Below are positions 41,818-50,928 of a stretch of 64,000 bases of DNA, in pieces. Position 1 is the stretch's first letter. The number at the start of each line of letters is the position of its first letter. The stretch spans positions 124,001 to 188,000 of the forward strand of contig UBWZ01000013.1 of the NCBI GenBank assembly GCA_900469345.1. The letters run 5' to 3'. This DNA is from Hyphomicrobiales bacterium. Its GTDB lineage: Bacteria; Pseudomonadota; Alphaproteobacteria; Rhizobiales; Rhizobiaceae. The notes below the pieces were generated by a model that made no database searches, was not told the DNA's origin, and saw only the letters and a list, made by a program, of their open reading frames with translations. Position numbers and translations under genes: made by a program.

Positions 41818-42118
41818 CTTCGACTTTTGCTACGTCTGTTGCCGCGTGGCCGAGCCGAATGGTCGCCGCGCTGTTTTCACCTGGCAGATTCGCCCACGGG
41901 GCGGCTTTGATGGACTAGCGTGCGTCGGCGCCGGTCCATCCCGGCCGTCGGTTGCAATCATGGGGCCCGCCGCAGCGGACCGGCGTGCAGCGACTGGTCA
42001 TCAATTCCTCCCTCAACCGGCCGGCCTTCCACATCCGAATATTTGTTCTTGTTGAATTTCATTCCATTGAGGAATATCGTTTATTTCTATTGGGGAAGAT
42101 TACAACAGGTGTTTTCGT
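41818..42118. other. Intergenic region without a recognised gene
   Basis: These 301 bases separate the CUT1 ATPase from the acid-sugar kinase. No frame here looks coding. The left part is GC-rich with short repeats but no convincing terminator. The last 80 bases are AT-rich (TTGTTCTTGTTGAATTTC and TTTATTTCTATTGG) and probably hold the kinase promoter, although no clean -35/-10 pair stands out. Confidence 0.5.
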
Positions 42119-43144
42119 ATGCTGGTCATCCTTGCTGACGATGTGACAGGCGCACTGGATGCGGCGGCGCCTTTTGCAGGTCGTGGCCTTGTTACCCGCG
42201 TGGCGCTCAATCCCGATGCGATCCGGCATGCCCTGAGTGAGCCGTTGGAGGTTCTTTCGATCAATCTCCATTGCCGCGAGATCTCGGCTGCCGATGCGCG
42301 GCAGGTCATGGAGCGGGCGATGTCCCTTCTTCCCGCCGGCGCCACCCTCTTCAAGAAGGTCGATTCCCGGCTGAAGGGAAATATCGCCGCAGAACTCAAG
42401 GCCATTCCTTTTCGCAGGGCGCTGGTGGCGCCTGCCATTCCGGCGTTTGGCAGGGTGGTCAGGGCAGGGAACGTGGAGGGGTTCGGGGTCGACAGGCCAA
42501 TCTCGGTCATGCACGCACTCGACGATGCCGAAGATCGGTATTTGGTACCCGACACGCTGAGTGATGAAGACATGCAGCAGGCGCTCGAGAAGGCACAGGC
42601 GGACGGTGTCGACCTGCTGGTGGGCGCGCGGGGTCTTGCCGAAGCACTGGCACGGTCGATGACCGGCATTGCCGAAGCCCGCCCGGCACCGATACCCGAG
42701 GGCAAGGCGCTGTTCGTCATAGGGTCGAGAGATCCCATCACGCTTGCGCAGGTTCAGGGTTTGCGGCAGGCAGCGGGGATCGATTACAAGGGGGCGCCGG
42801 ACGGGAAGGTGGACGCGGAACCGCCGGGCAATGGACGCATAACGCTTGTACAGGCGCTGCCCGGGCAGGGCGAGAGCTCGCCGCACGCGGTTGCGCATCG
42901 GCTGGCGGACGGAGTTGTCCCGCTGCTGACGAATGCTGCCCGCATCTGGCTGCTGTCGGGCGGCGCAACGGCGGATGCGGTCTTGTCCAAGGCGGGCATC
43001 GGCGAGCTCACGCTGAAAGGCGAATGCATGCCGGGTTTGGGTGTAGCCGAAGCGGCGGGTCATTGTATTATCGCCAAGTCGGGCGGCTTCGGGCAGCCCG
43101 AGACGCTGCGGGAGATTGCAGCAGGGATGATGGGGGCGGGCTGA
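42119..43144 (+). CDS. DUF1537 four-carbon acid-sugar kinase (D-threonate/D-erythronate 4-kinase type)
   Basis: This 341-residue protein is somewhat shorter than the common 400 or more. The N-terminal ILADDVTGALDAAAPFAGRG, the LFKKVDSRLKGNI motif and the C-terminal nucleotide-binding WLLSGGATADAVL and LTLKGECMPG are DUF1537 landmarks. Members phosphorylate D-threonate, D-erythronate or related acids at O4. A PdxA2 gene, the next enzyme in that route, lies at 45024-45977 on the opposite strand. One base separates it from the following regulator. ATG 42119 has AGGTG nine bases upstream. Which C4 acid is used cannot be told. Confidence 0.92.
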   Translation: MLVILADDVTGALDAAAPFAGRGLVTRVALNPDAIRHALSEPLEVLSINLHCREISAADARQVMERAMSLLPAGATLFKKVDSRLKGNIAAELKAIPFRRALVAPAIPAFGRVVRAGNVEGFGVDRPISVMHALDDAEDRYLVPDTLSDEDMQQALEKAQADGVDLLVGARGLAEALARSMTGIAEARPAPIPEGKALFVIGSRDPITLAQVQGLRQAAGIDYKGAPDGKVDAEPPGNGRITLVQALPGQGESSPHAVAHRLADGVVPLLTNAARIWLLSGGATADAVLSKAGIGELTLKGECMPGLGVAEAAGHCIIAKSGGFGQPETLREIAAGMMGAG

Positions 43145-43145
43145 G

Positions 43146-43853
43146 ATGGGACTGGTCACCGGAACGGCACGCAAGGCGCTGCCTGACATCGTCTTCGAAC
43201 GAATGCATCGGGCGATCAAGTCCGGCGCCTACAAGCCGGACGAGCGTCTGCCGACCGAGCATGAGCTTGCCGCCGAATTCGAGGTGTCTCGCCCGGTGAT
43301 CCGGGAGGCGCTGAGGCGCCTGCGCGAACAGGGGCTGATCTACTCGCGGCGCGGCGCCGGAAGCTTTGTGCGCGCGCTCGGTCTTCGCGAACCGCTCGGC
43401 TTCGGCCAGCTGGAAAACGTCGCGGACCTCCTCAGCTGCTACGAGTTTCGGCTGACGCTGGAGCCGGCCGCTGCGGCGGCCGCCGCCTCCCGCCACACCG
43501 ACGCTACTCTGGCAGCCATCCGCCAGGCGCTTGAGCTCCTGCGCGATGCCACCAACAGGCAGTCGCACCGCGAGGATGCCGACTACCAGTTCCATCTCGC
43601 CATCGCGCGGGCGGCCAACAACAGCTATTTCTCAACTGCCATGGAAGCTCTGAAGGACCATATTTCCGCCGGCATGAAGTTTCACGGCATATCCGTCAAA
43701 CGCGAGGCCTCCGGCCTGTCGCGCGTTTTCGGCGAGCATGAGGCAATCGCCGGCGCGATAGCAGCCGGTGACGGGCCGTTCGCCCGTCAGCTAATGCAGG
43801 CGCATCTGGAGGGCTCCCGCGAACGGCTATTCCAGACCTCGCAACGGGACTGA
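43146..43853 (+). CDS. FadR-type GntR regulator of the acid-sugar kinase/sialidase locus
   Basis: The protein has 235 residues. The winged helix is FERMHRAIKSGAYKPDERLPTEHELAAEFEVSRPVIREALRRLREQGLI (in parts) with wing SRRGAGSFVR. The FCD domain includes DADYQFHLAIARAANN and FGEHEAIAGAIAAGD with metal-site His residues. It starts one base after the kinase stop. It probably controls this kinase and the two divergent operons at 47170/47508, where a TGGTC-TG-GACCA site of FadR type lies. The ligand is likely a pathway acid or phosphorylated acid. Confidence 0.93.
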   Translation: MGLVTGTARKALPDIVFERMHRAIKSGAYKPDERLPTEHELAAEFEVSRPVIREALRRLREQGLIYSRRGAGSFVRALGLREPLGFGQLENVADLLSCYEFRLTLEPAAAAAAASRHTDATLAAIRQALELLRDATNRQSHREDADYQFHLAIARAANNSYFSTAMEALKDHISAGMKFHGISVKREASGLSRVFGEHEAIAGAIAAGDGPFARQLMQAHLEGSRERLFQTSQRD

Positions 43854-43876
43854 CCGGCGCCAGGGCCAGGCGCCGG
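43854..43876. terminator. Hairpin between convergent genes
   Basis: CCGGCGCC / GGCGCCGG form a perfect 8-base-pair stem with a 7-base loop directly after the regulator stop, 23 bases before the convergent dehydrogenase stop. No U-run follows on either strand. Confidence 0.55.
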
Positions 43877-43899
43877 TCCAAAAAGATTGCCGCTGCCTG

Positions 43900-45027
43900 C
43901 TAGTAGGCGGCGCGGTAGATACCGAGAACGTCTTCGACGCTCATGTCCACCGGGTTGTTGTCCATCAGTCGGCGGATGGCATGGGCGTCGGTCGCATAGC
44001 GGGAGAGATCCTCTTCCTTGGCCCCATGGGCTGCGAGCGCCATTTCGACGCCAAGGTCGAGACAGAACGCCTTTGCCACCTCGCCGACATCACCTGGTGA
44101 TGAGACACGGCTTGCGCCGAGCGCGCGCGCGACTTCCGCGGTCTTGTCCGCAGCCGCCGGCTGGTTGAAGGCGAGCACATGGGGAAAAATGATCGCGTTC
44201 GCCAGCCCGTGCGGCAGGTGCAGCAGGGTGCCAAGCGGATAGGCGATGGCATGCCCGGCAGCCGTGTTGACCGGGCCGAGGCAGATCCCGCCATAGTACG
44301 ACGCCAGCATCAGGCCTTCGCGCGCTTCGGTATCAGCGCCGTCGTTGACCGCTCGCGCCAGATATTTGCCGACGAGGCGAAAACCCATGCGGGCAAAATC
44401 GTCGATCATCGGGTGGGCGCGCCGGTTGGTGAAAGCCTCGACGCAATGCGCCATGGCGTCGATGCCGGTCGCCGCGGTCACGGCCGGCGGCACCGAATAG
44501 GTGAGCTCGGGATCGAGAACCGCAAGATCGGCAATCAGGTGCGGGCTCTCGACAGCGATCTTGGCGCCCTTGACCGGATCGGTGATCAGCGAGCGGATGC
44601 CCGCTTCCGAGCCGGTTCCGGCGGTTGTCGCCACCTGCACGAGCCGCGTGTTGCGGCCGTTGACGCGGTTCGGTCCGGCGGCATCCGACAGCGTCTGCTC
44701 GCCATCCCACAGGGCCGCGACCAGTTTGGCGACGTCCATCACCGATCCGCCACCGAGCCCGACGATCAGATCCGGTTTGGCCTGGTGCGCTGCCGCAAGC
44801 GCGGCGTCCAGCGTACCGATATCCGGTTCACCGGGAATGGCGTCGAAGACCGACACGCGCCCGGACAATGTCAGGCGCTCGACAAAGCCTGCCGTAATCG
44901 GCGTCGCGATGACCAGTACCGACGTGGTTTCCCCGGCCCAGGCGCCGACTTCTCTGATCATTCCGGCGCCGACTGCCAGGCGGCGCGGCTGATGGATGGT
45001 GATGGGTGCAGCAGCCATGGTGGTCAT
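43900..45027 (-). CDS. Iron-containing alcohol dehydrogenase
   Basis: The 375-residue group III dehydrogenase has the nucleotide motif [28 protein letters not shown], and metal-site segments [36 protein letters not shown] and [14 protein letters not shown], giving the Asp and His ligands. It also resembles maleylacetate reductases. Its start ATG 45027 overlaps the PdxA2 stop (ATGA); ATG 45018 with AAGGG nine bases upstream is an alternative. Translational coupling to PdxA2 places it in the same pathway, perhaps interconverting an aldehyde and alcohol or a keto acid and hydroxy acid. Substrate unknown. Confidence 0.9.
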   Translation of the reverse strand: MTTMAAAPITIHQPRRLAVGAGMIREVGAWAGETTSVLVIATPITAGFVERLTLSGRVSVFDAIPGEPDIGTLDAALAAAHQAKPDLIVGLGGGSVMDVAKLVAALWDGEQTLSDAAGPNRVNGRNTRLVQVATTAGTGSEAGIRSLITDPVKGAKIAVESPHLIADLAVLDPELTYSVPPAVTAATGIDAMAHCVEAFTNRRAHPMIDDFARMGFRLVGKYLARAVNDGADTEAREGLMLASYYGGICLGPVNTAAGHAIAYPLGTLLHLPHGLANAIIFPHVLAFNQPAAADKTAEVARALGASRVSSPGDVGEVAKAFCLDLGVEMALAAHGAKEEDLSRYATDAHAIRRLMDNNPVDMSVEDVLGIYRAAY

Positions 45028-45977
45028 CCCTTCTTGCCGCCGGCCACGAGCTTGCGCGCGTAGGCGATGGCGGAATTCATGTTGCCGTGGTTGGCGATGC
45101 CCTTGCCCGCAATATCGAAGGCGGTGCCGTGGTCGACGGAAGTGCGGTCGATCGGCAGGTCGACGGAGACATTGACGGCGGTGTCGAAGGCCACAAGCTT
45201 GATCGGAATGTGTCCCTGGTCGTGATACTGGGCGACGACCAGATCGAAGGCGCCCGTATAGGCCCTGTGGAACACCGTATCGGCGGAGATCGGCCCCTGG
45301 ACGTCGATGCCTTCGGCGCGGGCGGCCGCAACGGCTGGCGCAATCTGGTCGTCGTCTTCCGTTCCGAACAGGCCGTTTTCGCCGCAATGGGGATTGATGC
45401 CGGCAACTGCGATGCGTGGCCGCGCATAGCCGACCCGCTTCAAATGGGCGTCGCCCGCCCGGATCGTGGCCAGCACACGTTCGGTGGTGGCTCGCCGGAT
45501 CGCTTCCTGCAGCGACACGTGCGTCGAGACGTGGATCACCTTCAGTCTCTCCGAAGCCAGCAGCATGTAGGCGGCGGTGGAGCCGGTAAGGCTGCGCAGC
45601 ATGCCCGTGTGGCCGTCATAGTGATGGCCGGCCATGTTCAGCGCTTCTTTGTTGATTGGGGCTGTGACGATGCAGCCGATCGTTCCGGACTCGGAATCCC
45701 TCACCGCCTTTTCGATGAAGCGGAAAGCTGCATCGCCGGCCACCGCCGACAGCTGACCCCAGGCCAGCGGCGCACCTTCGATCGGCAGGTCGACGACATA
45801 GGGACGAAGATCGAGATCTAGGCCGAGCGCGGTCCGCGCCGCCTCAAGCGTTGCTAGATTGCCGTAGATCCGCGTGGCGCTTCGGTCCTGCTCGTTCATT
45901 TCTGCCAGCGCCCGGACGGTGATCTCGGGGCCGACGCCGCAGGGATCGCCCATGGTAATGCCGATGGTCGTGCTCAT
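45024..45977 (-). CDS. pdxA2: 4-phospho-D-threonate/D-erythronate 3-dehydrogenase (PdxA2)
   Basis: The protein has 317 residues. PdxA-family features are [41 protein letters not shown] with a metal His, [59 protein letters not shown] and the end [13 protein letters not shown]. PdxA2 paralogues oxidise and decarboxylate 4-phospho-D-threonate or erythronate to dihydroxyacetone phosphate. Its partner kinase is at 42119. No pyridoxine genes are near, so a catabolic role is favoured over PdxA. Start and stop both overlap neighbours by four bases. Confidence 0.94.
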   Translation of the reverse strand: MSTTIGITMGDPCGVGPEITVRALAEMNEQDRSATRIYGNLATLEAARTALGLDLDLRPYVVDLPIEGAPLAWGQLSAVAGDAAFRFIEKAVRDSESGTIGCIVTAPINKEALNMAGHHYDGHTGMLRSLTGSTAAYMLLASERLKVIHVSTHVSLQEAIRRATTERVLATIRAGDAHLKRVGYARPRIAVAGINPHCGENGLFGTEDDDQIAPAVAAARAEGIDVQGPISADTVFHRAYTGAFDLVVAQYHDQGHIPIKLVAFDTAVNVSVDLPIDRTSVDHGTAFDIAGKGIANHGNMNSAIAYARKLVAGGKKG

Positions 45978-47170
45978 TGCTCAGTCCTCTCTGCCGGGGC
46001 CGCCCAGCCGGGCGCAAGGCATACGTATTTGATCGCTCGCCGATGATAGGTATAGGCGATGTGAAGCCGGCCGTCCGGGTCCTCCAGAAGCCAGGGATAA
46101 GACATTTCCAGGTTCCGGCCGTCGGTGGAATCGTTCGACAGGCAGGTGCCAGGGCCGTCCTCGACGACAACCCGTTCGGGAAACGTCCGCCCCCCATCCG
46201 CCGACAGGCAGACAGCGACGGGTGCGCGCGGCACGCCCCAGACCGGCACGCAGCCGCCGGAAGGATCGGCATCCGGGCGCGCGTCCTCTTCACCGAGTTC
46301 GTCGTAGAGCGAGGCGCGCCGGTCGCTCGACTGCGCGGCGTTGACGGGGTTGCAAATGATGGCGACGCGCCCATCCGCAAGGCGGATGGCGGCGATCGAG
46401 GAGTTGTTGTTCGGAAGACCGGTCGCCTCCGGCGTGCTCCAGCTGCGCCCTCCGTCCTGGCTTTCCGTCCTGTAGACCTGATCGGCCTGCCGACGACGGA
46501 AGAAAGCTGCAGTTTGCTGGCCCCCGAGGCTGACGGGGCTCATGTGGACGCAGCCCGTCGAACTGTCGAGTTCCTCCAGTCGCCAGGTCTCGCCGGCATC
46601 CTCCGAGATGCCGAGAGCTGCATAGTCGTGGCTGCCGTTCCATTTCTGGCCGGGTCGTTGCAGACAGCGAAAGATCGGCAGCAACCAGGCGCCGTCGTCG
46701 CGAACGGTCAGCGGCGCGCGCACGAAGCAGCCGCGAGGCAGATCGAGATAGCGGCCCTCTAGAGATGACAAAGCGGTGGGGTCCTGCACGTCGCGGATCA
46801 CCTGCGCCATGCGGATACGGCATTCGTCCTGGTTGCCGGATGGTTGGGACGTATGGAACAGCCAAAGCCGGCCATCCGGCGCCGCGAACAGCACGGGGTT
46901 CTGCTCGGAATGCGCGGGATCGTCGCTCAACCGCTGAGCCGGACCCCACTGGCTCGATCCGGGTGTGAGAACGGAAGCGAAAATAGAGATATCCGACTTT
47001 CCCTCCAGCGTTCCTCCGAACCAGGCGCAGATAAGCGTGCCGTCCTCCAGGCGGTGAAGGAAGCTCGCGTGGTTCTGTATCATCGGGGAATGCAGCAGGG
47101 CCTCGCTCCGTCCATCGCTGGTGGACCGCACGGCGCCCGTCATGGCGCGGGCAATCTCCTCTGGTGTCAT
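45974..47170 (-). CDS. Cytoplasmic sialidase-like (BNR/Asp-box) glycosidase
   Basis: This 398-residue protein has a six-bladed-propeller pattern with Asp boxes (SxDxGxxW): SEDAGETW about 189-196, SQDGGRSW about 237-244 and SADGGRTF about 325. [18 protein letters not shown] and [19 protein letters not shown] are strand repeats of the sialidase superfamily. There is no signal peptide, so it works on material already imported. GAGGAG before ATG 47170 fixes the start. It is first in an operon with PdxA2 and the iron dehydrogenase. Homologues are annotated exo-sialidase, but true sialidase activity is not shown; a hydrolase or lyase on another acidic sugar is possible. Confidence 0.85.
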   Translation of the reverse strand: MTPEEIARAMTGAVRSTSDGRSEALLHSPMIQNHASFLHRLEDGTLICAWFGGTLEGKSDISIFASVLTPGSSQWGPAQRLSDDPAHSEQNPVLFAAPDGRLWLFHTSQPSGNQDECRIRMAQVIRDVQDPTALSSLEGRYLDLPRGCFVRAPLTVRDDGAWLLPIFRCLQRPGQKWNGSHDYAALGISEDAGETWRLEELDSSTGCVHMSPVSLGGQQTAAFFRRRQADQVYRTESQDGGRSWSTPEATGLPNNNSSIAAIRLADGRVAIICNPVNAAQSSDRRASLYDELGEEDARPDADPSGGCVPVWGVPRAPVAVCLSADGGRTFPERVVVEDGPGTCLSNDSTDGRNLEMSYPWLLEDPDGRLHIAYTYHRRAIKYVCLAPGWAAPAERTEQ

Positions 47171-47507
47171 ACCTGTCTCCTCTTTCGCGTCAGGATCGAC
47201 ATAATGAGCAAGTTGTCAAGTTTCTCGATTGGAAGATAAGCGCAGTTACGTCGCAGAATGTTATCTAAATATCTGATAATCATGGGTAATAAGAAACTCA
47301 CATTTTTCGATATAGCGCTTAACGGAAATTAATTTGACAAACTGGGTGGAAAGTCCGATGGTCTGGACCAGCTTAACAAGGGCTGGCCGGGGGCCGAGGA
47401 GCGCCGGGAGCCGTGGTATTTGCTTGTGGATCTTGGCTGGGCAGCGATCGCTGGCATCCCAGCCTGCGTGTCCGCGGCAGAATTCGTTTCACTGGGAGGA
47501 GGACGAT
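47171..47507. promoter_or_regulatory. Divergent promoter region between sialidase-like and peptide-class ABC operons
   Basis: These 337 bases hold no gene. The left half is very AT-rich (47225-47335). On the plus strand TTGACA is at 47334-47339 with a weak -10 (GATGGT, 47357-47362) 17 bases on. The FadR-like palindrome at 47359-47370 overlaps that -10. The minus-strand promoter is not clear. Confidence 0.55.
47359..47370. promoter_or_regulatory. FadR-type operator candidate
   Basis: TGGTC-TG-GACCA is a perfect 5-base-arm palindrome matching the TGGTCnnGACCA type bound by FadR-family GntR regulators. It overlaps the weak -10 of the plus-strand promoter. Confidence 0.6.
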
Positions 47508-49016
47508 ATGAAGAAGACAATGCTCATCGGCGCCATGATGGCGGCTTCTCTGGCCGCCGGGATGTCGCCGGCAATGGCGGGCTCGGGCCCGGTCAAGATC
47601 GTGCTTGCGGAGGAGGCCGATCTTCTCGAGCCTTGCATGGCGACCCGCTCGAACATCGGCCGCATCATCATGGAGAACGTCAGCGAGACGCTGACGGAAC
47701 TGGACGTGCGCGGCAAGAAGGGCGTCATGCCTCGGCTGGCTGAGAAGTGGGAGCAGACGGCCGACGGCAGCTGGCGCTTCCACCTGCGCCAGGGCGTCAA
47801 GTTCTCCAACGGCACGACCTTCGATGCCAAGGACGTCAAGCACAGTTTCGAGCGCATTTTCAGCGACAAGAACATCTGTGAATCGCGCCGCTATTTCGGC
47901 GGCATGAAGATCGACACCAAGGTGGTCGACGACAACACGATCGATTTCAAGGTGGATCCGGCCCAGCCGATCCTGCCGCTGCTGATGTCGCTGGTGACCA
48001 TCGTGCCCGAAGAAACGCCGATGGAATTCATTCGCGAGCCGGTTGGCACCGGCCCCTTCAAGCTCACCAACTGGACGCCGGGACAGCAGATCGTGCTTGA
48101 TGCCCGCAGCGACTATTGGGGAGAAAAGCCTCAGGTTACCAAGGCAACCTATCTGTTCCGCGCCGACCCCGCCGTTCGGGCCGCCATGGTGCAGACCGGC
48201 GAGGCGGATCTCTCGCCTTCGATCTCGCAGCTCGATGCGACCAATACGAAGACCGATTTCTCTTATCTCGACAGCGAAACCGTCTATCTCCGGATCGACC
48301 ACAACATTGCGCCTCTCAACGACGTCCGTGTTCGCAAGGCCCTGAACCTTGCCATCGACCGTCAGGCGTTTGTCGGCTCGCTGGTGCCGGATGGCGCCGT
48401 GCTTGCGACGGCGCTCGTTCCGCCGACAACGCTGGGTTGGAACCCCGACGTCAAGGTGTTCCCGTTCGATCCCGACGGCGCCAAGAAGCTCCTGGAGCAG
48501 GCCAAGGCAGACGGCGTTCCGGTCGAAACCCCGATCACCATCATCGCCCGCACCGCGAACTTCCCCAATGTCACCGAGATCATGGAAGCCATCCAGGCCC
48601 AGCTCCAGGACGTCGGCTTCAAGGTTGACCTGAAGTTCGTCGAGGTGGCGGAGCACGAAGGCTACTATTCCAAGCCGTTCAAGGAAGGCCGAGGACCGAT
48701 CCTGGTTGCCGCCTCGCACGACAACTCCAAGGGCGATCCGTCCTTCACCATGTTCTTCAAGTACGACTCGAAGGGCACCCAGTCCGGCTTCTCGGATCCC
48801 AAGGTGGATGATCTGATCCAGCGCGCAACCGCTGCCGTCGGTGACGAACGCGCCAAGCTCTGGTCGCAGCTGATCGCCTATCTCCACGACGATGTGGTCG
48901 CCGATGTGCTGCTCTTCCACATGGTCGGCTTCTCACGGGTATCCGAACGCCTGGACTTCAAGCCGACCATCGCAACCAACTCGATGCTGCAGCTCTCAGA
49001 GATCGGCATAAAGTAA
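47508..49016 (+). CDS. Peptide-class (SBP family 5) ABC transporter solute-binding protein
   Basis: The protein has 502 residues. The signal peptide is MKKTMLIGAMMAASLAAGMS ending PAMA-G. Family 5 features are ENVSETLTELDVRGKKGVMPRLAEKWEQ, WRFHLRQGVKFSNGTTFDAKDVKHSFERI (in parts), GTGPFKLTNWTPGQQIVL and VRKALNLAIDRQAFVG. This class imports peptides, opines and also oligosaccharides or sialic acid (Sat type). GGGAGGAGGACGAT precedes ATG 47508; the frame open from 47334 lacks a ribosome site. It leads an operon of two permeases, a fused ATPase and a DapA-family lyase, so the ligand is likely a sugar derivative. Confidence 0.94.
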   Translation: MKKTMLIGAMMAASLAAGMSPAMAGSGPVKIVLAEEADLLEPCMATRSNIGRIIMENVSETLTELDVRGKKGVMPRLAEKWEQTADGSWRFHLRQGVKFSNGTTFDAKDVKHSFERIFSDKNICESRRYFGGMKIDTKVVDDNTIDFKVDPAQPILPLLMSLVTIVPEETPMEFIREPVGTGPFKLTNWTPGQQIVLDARSDYWGEKPQVTKATYLFRADPAVRAAMVQTGEADLSPSISQLDATNTKTDFSYLDSETVYLRIDHNIAPLNDVRVRKALNLAIDRQAFVGSLVPDGAVLATALVPPTTLGWNPDVKVFPFDPDGAKKLLEQAKADGVPVETPITIIARTANFPNVTEIMEAIQAQLQDVGFKVDLKFVEVAEHEGYYSKPFKEGRGPILVAASHDNSKGDPSFTMFFKYDSKGTQSGFSDPKVDDLIQRATAAVGDERAKLWSQLIAYLHDDVVADVLLFHMVGFSRVSERLDFKPTIATNSMLQLSEIGIK

Positions 49017-49038
49017 CGATCGCTGACGCTGCGGTCCC

Positions 49039-49061
49039 GGGCGGCGGATGACCCGCCGCCC
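49039..49061 (+). terminator. Intercistronic hairpin after the family-5 binding-protein gene
   Basis: GGGCGGCGG / CCGCCGCCC form a perfect 9-base-pair stem with a 5-base ATGAC loop, 22 bases past the stop and 18 before the permease ATG. It has no U-run and likely acts as an attenuator or stabiliser. Confidence 0.62.
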
Positions 49062-49079
49062 TATCGACGTGAGGATGAC

Positions 49080-49994
49080 ATGCTCAGTTTCATTCGAAAG
49101 CGCTCGCTCTCGAGTCTCATCTCGCTGATCGGACTGGTCGTTCTGGTCTTCTTCCTGTCCAGACTGACCGGCGATCCGGCAGCCCTGTTTCTGCCGGTCG
49201 AAGCCTCTGCCGAAATGAAGCAGCAGTTCCGGGAGCTCCACGGCCTCAACGACCCGCTACTCGTCCAGTTCGGCCGCTACGTGGGCAATGTGGTAACCGG
49301 CGATCTGGGCGAGTCGTTGCGCAAGGCGCGGCCGGCGCTCGGCGTCGTGCTGGAGGCCTTTACCTGGACCCTGTGGCTCGCGGCTATCACCATGTCTCTG
49401 GTGACGGTCTGTGCCATCGTGGTCGGTTCGCTCGCCGCGTTCCGGTCCGGCGGTTTCTTCGATCGGTTCTCGTCGATGATCTCGCTGATCGGCGCCTCTG
49501 TTCCGGATTTCTGGCTGGCGATCGTTGCGATCGTCGTCTTCTCCATCCAGCTCGCCTGGCTGCCGACCTCGGGCACCGGCTCCGTCCTTCACTGGATCCT
49601 GCCGATCGGCGTGCTGTTCGTGCGCCCGTTCGGGATCATCGTACAGGTGGTCCGTGGCTCGATGATCGGAGCACTGTCTTCGGCCTACGTAAAGACGGCG
49701 CGTGCCAAGGGCGTCAAGGCTGGCCCGATCATCTTCGTCCATGCGCTGCGCAATGCCATGCTTCCGGTCGTCACCGTGCTTGGCGACCAGGCCGCGAGCC
49801 TCCTCAACGGCGCCGTCATCGTCGAGACGATCTTCGGCTTTCCCGGCGTCGGCAAGCTGATGATCGATTCGATCTTGCAGCGTGACTTCAACGTGGTTCT
49901 GGCGGCAATCCTTGTGACCGCAATCGCCATTTTTCTCATGAACGTGCTGATCGACCTGGCTTACGCCCTGCTCGATCCACGCATCAGACACTAG
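49080..49994 (+). CDS. Peptide-class ABC transporter permease 1 (DppB type)
   Basis: The protein has 304 residues with about six membrane segments. An N-terminal segment (LISLIGLVVLVFFLSRLTGDPAALFL) is followed by LRELHGLNDPLLVQFGRYVGNVVTGDLGES (in parts, REL from the sequence), the usual DppB/OppB start. The EAA loop lies at AYVKTARAKGVKAGPIIFVHALRNAMLPVVT. GAGG six bases before ATG supports the start. It forms the channel with the next gene. Confidence 0.94.
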   Translation: MLSFIRKRSLSSLISLIGLVVLVFFLSRLTGDPAALFLPVEASAEMKQQFRELHGLNDPLLVQFGRYVGNVVTGDLGESLRKARPALGVVLEAFTWTLWLAAITMSLVTVCAIVVGSLAAFRSGGFFDRFSSMISLIGASVPDFWLAIVAIVVFSIQLAWLPTSGTGSVLHWILPIGVLFVRPFGIIVQVVRGSMIGALSSAYVKTARAKGVKAGPIIFVHALRNAMLPVVTVLGDQAASLLNGAVIVETIFGFPGVGKLMIDSILQRDFNVVLAAILVTAIAIFLMNVLIDLAYALLDPRIRH

Positions 49995-50004
49995 GGAGAG
50001 ACCA

Positions 50005-50928
50005 TTGAGCCTTTCCAGCACCGATCCGGCGCTCGTCCCCGAGCGATCCTTTGCAAGACGGGCATTCAGCATGCTCTGGGCTGACAAGTTTGCCTTTGTC
50101 GCAGCCGTCTTCCTTCTCGTCGTCATCGTGCTCGCGCTGATCGGCCCGCACTGGCTCGCAGACCTTGCCGGCAAGCAGAACCTTCGCGGCCGCAATCTCC
50201 CGCCCTTCGACTGGACCCGTGAGTGGGTCTACTGGCTGGGCGCAGATGCGCTTGGCCGTCCGCTGCTCGCCCGCATCATCGTTGCGTCCCAGAATACGTT
50301 GATGGTTGCCGCCGGTGCCGTCGCCCTGTCCGCGGTCGTCGGCACGTTTCTTGGCCTGATCGCCGGCTTTTCGGGGCCGCGCGTGAGCCAGGTGATCATG
50401 CGGCTTGCAGACGTGATCATGTCGTTTCCGTCGCTGCTGATCGCCGTGATCGTGCTCTATCTTCTCGGCTCGTCGATCCTCAACCTGGTCGCCGTGCTCG
50501 CGATCACCCGCATTCCGGTCTACCTGCGCACGACGCGGGCGGAGGTGCTGGAAATCCGCGAGCGCATGTTCGTTCAGGCGGCGCGGGTGATGGGTGCGTC
50601 GGGCCGACGCATTCTCTTCCGGCACATTCTGCCCGTCGTTCTGCCGACGCTGACAACGCTCGCAACGCTCGATTTCGCCTATGTCATGCTGGCCGAAAGC
50701 GCCTTGTCGTTTCTTGGCATCGGCATCCAGCCGCCGGAGATCACCTGGGGCCTGATGATTTCCCAGGGGCGCCAATATCTCACCAATGCCTGGTGGCTGT
50801 CCTTCTGGCCTGGCCTTGCCATCATCCTTACCACTTTGTCGCTCAACCTCCTGTCCAACTGGATGCGCATCGCGCTCGATCCGGTGCAGCGCTGGCGGCT
50901 GGAAATGAAGGGCCGCAAGAATGGCTGA
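50005..50928 (+). CDS. Peptide-class ABC transporter permease 2 (DppC type)
   Basis: The 307-residue protein has a polar N-terminus and six membrane segments. WLGADALGRPLLARIIVASQNTLMVA is the DppC/OppC hallmark (G-D-x-x-G-R-D-type), and the EAA loop is VQAARVMGASGRRILFRHILPVVLPTL. The start is a TTG at 50005 preceded by GGGAGAGACCA. It overlaps the ATPase gene by eight bases at its end. Confidence 0.93.
   Translation: MSLSSTDPALVPERSFARRAFSMLWADKFAFVAAVFLLVVIVLALIGPHWLADLAGKQNLRGRNLPPFDWTREWVYWLGADALGRPLLARIIVASQNTLMVAAGAVALSAVVGTFLGLIAGFSGPRVSQVIMRLADVIMSFPSLLIAVIVLYLLGSSILNLVAVLAITRIPVYLRTTRAEVLEIRERMFVQAARVMGASGRRILFRHILPVVLPTLTTLATLDFAYVMLAESALSFLGIGIQPPEITWGLMISQGRQYLTNAWWLSFWPGLAIILTTLSLNLLSNWMRIALDPVQRWRLEMKGRKNG

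Noticed and set aside
45974..47170. Reading the sialidase-like gene as proof of sialic acid catabolism
   Set aside because: Asp boxes show only the propeller superfamily; no nanE, nanK or nagA/B is present and the neighbouring kinase/PdxA2 pair points to C4 sugar acids.
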